Positions 61,288-64,000 of a stretch of DNA of 64,000 nt are shown one piece after another. The translations under genes and the position numbers were made by a program. Each line of letters begins with the position of its first letter. Within the stretch, counting starts at the first letter, position 1. The notes beneath the pieces are model-generated. The model was not told the DNA's origin, made no database searches, and saw nothing but the letters and a program-made list of their open reading frames with translations. Source of the DNA: Streptomyces sp. DHE7-1 (lineage in GTDB: Bacteria; Actinomycetota; Actinomycetes; Streptomycetales; Streptomycetaceae); NCBI GenBank assembly GCA_016432725.1, contig JACJDG010000003.1:4154001-4218000 (forward strand), read 5' to 3'.

Positions 61288-62069
61288 GCGGTGAAGTCGT
61301 CCACAGGCTGGGGACATTCGTGGTCTTCCTGCTGAGTCTGGGCTGGGCGGCCCGGTGGCTGGTCATGGCCCGGCGGCGGCGCCGGGCGCGGCGCAGACTG
61401 GCCGAACTGCGGGCCCGCGTGGAGGTCGGGTCACGCCCGCCCGTCGCGGTCATGGACACGGCGCGCCGGTGGTTGCCGGTCGCGGGAGCGATGTGCGGGG
61501 CGTGGGTGCTGGCCGGCGGCGCGGCCGGCGCGGTCGTGGCGCTCGCCGTCGGCGCGGGGCTGTGGCGGTGGCGGCTCCGGCGGGCGGCGCAGGGCCCGGC
61601 GGAGGAGGCCGACAGAGCGCTCGCGGCCCGCCAACTCCCGCTTGCGGCGGATCTGCTGGCCGCCTGCATCGCGGCCGGGGCCGGTCCGGTGATCGCCGCC
61701 CAGGCGGTGGGAGAGGCCCTCGGCGGGCCCGTCGGAGACGCGCTGGACCGTGGCGCGGCCGAGGTGCGGCTCGGTGGTGAAGCGAGCGGCGCCTGGCGCC
61801 GGTTGGCCGTGCTGCCCGGTGCGGGGGCGCTGGCCCGGCTGCTGGAACGGGCCGACGAGACGGGGCTGCCCGCCGCCGGTCCCGTCGCCCGCCTCGCCGC
61901 CGACGCCCGCGCGGAGTGGGCCAGGGCGGCCACGGCGCGGGCGCGCCGTGCGGGCGTGCTGGTCTCCGCGCCGGTCGGGCTGTGCTTCCTGCCCGCCTTT
62001 ATCGCGATCGGTGTGCTGCCCGTGGTGATCGGGCTGGCGGGCGGAGTGATGGGAGGAGGTGGCGGCTGA
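61284..62069 (+). CDS. tadC: TadC-like type II/IV secretion inner-membrane protein
   Basis: 261 residues from ATG 61284. Two N-terminal membrane segments (FVVFLLSLGWAARWLVM; AMCGAWVLAGGAAGAVVALA) are followed by the T2SSF domain (LPLAADLLAACIAAGAGPVIAA) and a C-terminal helix pair (PVGLCFLPAFIAIGVLPVVI). The Gly-rich end MGGGGG is followed by a stretch of GGCGACGG repeats (62070-62110). Partner of TadB. Confidence 0.88.
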   Translation: MSGEVVHRLGTFVVFLLSLGWAARWLVMARRRRRARRRLAELRARVEVGSRPPVAVMDTARRWLPVAGAMCGAWVLAGGAAGAVVALAVGAGLWRWRLRRAAQGPAEEADRALAARQLPLAADLLAACIAAGAGPVIAAQAVGEALGGPVGDALDRGAAEVRLGGEASGAWRRLAVLPGAGALARLLERADETGLPAAGPVARLAADARAEWARAATARARRAGVLVSAPVGLCFLPAFIAIGVLPVVIGLAGGVMGGGGG

Positions 62070-62193
62070 CGGCGACGGTGACGGCGACGGCGGAGGACGC
62101 GGCCGCGGGCGACGCGGTGCCGGTGACGGCGCGGGACGCGGACGGCGTGGTCTCGGAAAACGGACGAGAAAGCTGGAACGAAGGGAGTTCGAG

Positions 62194-62394
62194 GTGCGGA
62201 AGAAGGCCGGAAAGCTGTGGGTGTCGGTGCGGGAGCGATGGCGCGCGGACGGCGGGATGGTGACCTCCGAGTACGCGATGGGGATCGTGGCCGCGGTCGG
62301 ATTCGCGTTGCTGCTCTACGAGGTCGTCACCAGCGGCCAGGTCAAGGCGGAACTGCAGGCCATCGTGAAACGGGCCCTCAGTGCGCGGATGTGA
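62194..62394 (+). CDS. DUF4244/Flp-like prepilin
   Basis: 66 residues from GTG 62194 behind AAGGGAG. A basic N-terminus (RKKAGKLWVSVRERWR) leads to the Flp-type processing region GGMVTSEYAMGIVAAVGFAL, where Glu of SEY is the conserved position after the prepilin cleavage site, then the hydrophobic stem and KAELQAIVKRAL. It should be the main pilin-like subunit exported by TadA/B/C. A prepilin peptidase is not in the window. Confidence 0.85.
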   Translation: MRKKAGKLWVSVRERWRADGGMVTSEYAMGIVAAVGFALLLYEVVTSGQVKAELQAIVKRALSARM

Positions 62395-62994
62395 GCGGGG
62401 GTCGGACCGCGGGTTCGTGACCGCGGAGTCGGCCGTGGTGCTGTCGGTGCTGGTGGCGTTCAGCATGGCGCTGGTCTGGGGCTGCTCGTGGTGGCGGCCC
62501 AGATCCAGTGCGTGGACGCCGCCCGCACCGGCGCCCGGGCCGCCGCCCGGCAGGACTCGTCCGACGCGGTGGTGAAGGTGACCCGGCAGGCGGCACCGCG
62601 CGGGGCGCGGGTGACGGTCGGCCGGGCGGGTGACCAGGTCCGGGTGGCGGTGGTGGCCAGACCGCCCGTGCTGTCCGGACTGCCGTTCGAGGTACGGGAG
62701 GAGGCGGTGGCGGTGGCCGAGGAGACCGTCGGCGCGGGCACCGGCGTCGATACGGGGACTGCAGCCGGAACCGGCGCAGGCACAGGCAATGGCAGTGGCG
62801 CTGATGCGGGGACCGCAACCGGCACGGACGCGGGCAGCGGCAATGGCACCGGCGATACGGGGACCGGTACCCGAACCGGTGGAGGCGCAGGCACGGGCAC
62901 AGGCGCAGGCGTAGGCACGGACACAGGTGCCGCTGCTGGAGCGGGCCTCGGCGCAGGTGCCGTGGACGGGCCCGCGAGGGAGCCGGCGTCATGA
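62381..62994 (+). CDS. TadE-like pseudopilin with Gly/Thr-rich tail, frameshifted
   Basis: Restored length about 205 residues. The TadE start GFVTAESAVVLSVLVAFSMA has the conserved Glu and a hydrophobic helix. The GGGG run 62478-62481 breaks the frame; one more G gives ALVWGLLVVAAQIQCVDAAR, the expected TadE helix. After the normal domain (ending near LPFEVREEAVAV) comes an 80-residue tail made of Gly, Thr, Ala, Asp and Asn repeats (GTGVDTGTAAGTGAGTGNGS type) that is foreign to TadE. GTG 62381 overlaps the prepilin gene by 14 bp. Confidence 0.8.
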
Positions 62995-63401
62995 GGTGCC
63001 GATGGCGGAAAGTCCGCTGCGGAGAACGGAGTTCGGATCGGGGCTCCGCCACCGTCTGGAGCGTCGGGGTGATCAGCGTGCTGTGCGTGGTGTTCGGCGC
63101 CGTGCTCGCCCTGGGGCAGGCGGTCGTGGTCAGACACCGGGCGGCCGGCGGCGCGGATCTGGCGGCGCTCGCCGCCGCGGACCACTGGGCCGAGGGAACC
63201 GCCGGCGCCTGTGCCCGGGCGGAACGAGTGGCGGCGGCCCAGGGGGTCCGGCTGGTGCGGTGTGTGATCGCGGGTGAGACCTCGGACGTCACCGCGGCCT
63301 CGGGACGTGGGCCGTTCGCCGCGGAGGTCAGAGCCAGAGCCGGGCCGCCCGGGCCCCTGCCCCCGACGGCGGGGACAGCCGCGCCGAGACCGTCCCCTTG
63401 A
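62991..63401 (+). CDS. Rv3654c-like TadE/G-family protein
   Basis: 136 residues. DRGSATVWSVGVISVLCVVF is the TadG-like N-terminal helix; RHRAAGGADLAALAAADHWA and GVRLVRCVIAGETSDV match the small Rv3654c family always found last in actinobacterial tad loci beside the helicase. Cys residues in the mature part could pair. The end lies within a perfect 20-bp tandem duplication that includes the stop codon. It overlaps the TadE gene (ATGA). Confidence 0.85.
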   Translation: MRCRWRKVRCGERSSDRGSATVWSVGVISVLCVVFGAVLALGQAVVVRHRAAGGADLAALAAADHWAEGTAGACARAERVAAAQGVRLVRCVIAGETSDVTAASGRGPFAAEVRARAGPPGPLPPTAGTAAPRPSP

Positions 63402-63422
63402 TGCCGAGACCGTCCCCTTGAT
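63383..63422 (+). repeat. Perfect 20-bp tandem duplication
   Basis: GCCGAGACCGTCCCCTTGAT occurs twice in a row. The first copy holds the stop codon of the 62991 gene (TGA 63399-63401). Confidence 0.95.
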
Positions 63423-63516
63423 CCGGAAGGCCCGCCCCGGCCTCTCAGGCACCGGCCCCTCAGTCCTTCAGGCCGCCCAGCCCCTCAGGCCGCCAGGCCG
63501 CCCGCCCTCCAGCCCC

Positions 63517-64000
63517 TCAGCCCTCGGCTCTGTCCGCCGAGTCCTCCCGCGGCTTCTCCTCGGGAGCCTCCCGGAGCAGCACCGTGAGGAGCCGTACCGC
63601 CCCCTCTTGTGCAGCGGGTCGTTGCCGTTGCCGCACTTGGGGGACTGGATGCAGGAGGGGCAGCCCGCCTCGCACTCGCAGGAGGCGATGGCCTCCCGGG
63701 TCGCGGCGAGCCAGGCGCGGGCGGTGTGGAAGGCGCGCTCCGCGAAGCCCGCGCCACCCGGATGGCCGTCGTAGACGAACACCGTCGGCAGGAGGGTGTC
63801 CGGGTGCAGCGGGACCGAGACCCCGCCGATGTCCCAGCGGTCGCAGGTGGCGAACAGGGGGAGCATGCCGATCGAGGCGTGCTCGGCGGCGTGCAGGGAG
63901 CCGCCGAGGATCTCCGGGGTGATCCGCGCCTCGTCGAGCTGGTCCTCGGTGACCGTCCACCACACCGCGCGCGTGCGCAGCGTACGAGGAGGGAGGTCGA
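63517..64000 (-). CDS. DEAD/DEAH-box helicase with DUF1998 zinc domain, C-terminal part (truncated by window edge)
   Basis: About 160 residues of the C-terminus of a large helicase (YprA/Hrq1-like, usually over 700 residues). The four-cysteine cluster SCECEAGCPSCIQSPKCGNG is the DUF1998 metal site, preceded by VFVYDGHPGGAGFAERAF. The run at 63600-63604 has five C; a sixth gives HKRGAVRLLTVLLREAP and the stop at 63517. The 5' part lies beyond the window. It is convergent with the tad operon, as in S. coelicolor (SCO3550 by memory). Confidence 0.88.
   Translation of the reverse strand, partial: RPPSSYAAHARGVVDGHRGPARRGADHPGDPRRLPARRRARLDRHAPPVRHLRPLGHRRGLGPAAPGHPPADGVRLRRPSGWRGLRGARLPHRPRLARRDPGGHRLLRVRGGLPLLHPVPQVRQRQRPAAQEGAVRLLTVLLREAPEEKPREDSADRAEG

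Noticed and set aside
58266..61304. Open frame of 1012 codons on the minus strand across ssd-tadA-tadB
   Set aside because: Low-complexity Ser/Arg/Pro/Ala shadow of three well-supported genes.
1..64000. CRISPR array
   Set aside because: No set of regularly spaced direct repeats of 24-40 bp was seen. The tandem repeats at 30927 and 63383 are too short and unspaced.

Overview
The window is chromosomal DNA from a Streptomyces species. The evidence is the very high G+C content with strong third-position G/C bias, the many GTG starts, a tad/ssd secretion locus next to a 6C RNA, a whiB-like wblA next to a class A penicillin-binding protein, and paired ArsA-type ATPases. From memory, the right half (about 29-64 kb) follows the order of S. 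coelicolor SCO3580 (PBP) - SCO3579 (wblA) - SCO3578/3577 - SCO3571 (crp) - SCO3569 (nth) - SCO3564/3563 (nhaA, acsA) - SCO3558/3557 - SCO3550 (helicase). That synteny was recalled, not searched.

Layout. 0-8 kb is core-like: a membrane-anchored DUF4232-like protein, SURF1, an S9 peptidase, a TrkA-N/ion-channel-like NAD-binding protein, a zinc-ribbon membrane protein and an AhpD-like protein with a CRP-type site in front. 8.3-18 kb is accessory: an XRE/MmyB-type regulator, an operator-rich intergenic region, then a co-directional row of an alpha-oxoamine synthase-like PLP enzyme, an MFS exporter, a methylcrotonyl-type acyl-CoA carboxylase (beta and alpha subunits), a 3-hydroxyacyl-CoA dehydrogenase and the biotin transporter BioY. 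This looks like an uncharacterised small-molecule pathway carrying its own biotin supply. 18.5-22.6 kb is an arsenic resistance island (arsC, two arsR genes, acr3 and an arsO-like flavoprotein) with two matching operators.

22.7-28 kb is a second accessory block and looks like a defence island: a fragment resembling the 3' half of a tRNA-Ser, a PIN/RHH toxin-antitoxin pair, a ScoMcrA-like phosphorothioate-DNA restriction endonuclease and an 890-residue STAND-type NTPase. It ends near a tRNA-Pro(CGG). 28.5-48 kb is conserved core: Pr6Pr-type membrane protein, metallophosphoesterase, YqeY, PBP, wblA, two ArsA-type ATPases, DUF4177, RidA, Nudix, MBL, a 168-bp MITE, a nucleotidyltransferase, crp, nth, CoA-Nudix, a MarP-like protease, hydrolase, holin-like protein and nhaA. 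48-56 kb has acsA, a SulP-carbonic anhydrase fusion, a deacetylase-like lipoprotein, a CooC-like ATPase and a degenerate Fic-like protein. 56-63.4 kb holds a candidate 6S RNA, a HAD-IB phosphatase, the 6C RNA and the ssd-tadA-tadB-tadC-pilin-tadE-tadE-like operon. The window ends inside a DEAD/DEAH helicase gene.

A technical point dominates interpretation. At least eleven otherwise intact genes are split by fifteen frameshifts, and every one is cured by adding a single G or C to a G/C run (most are four or five bases long where five or six are expected). These are best read as sequencing or assembly errors, so the genes are given as single CDSs with the suspected site named.
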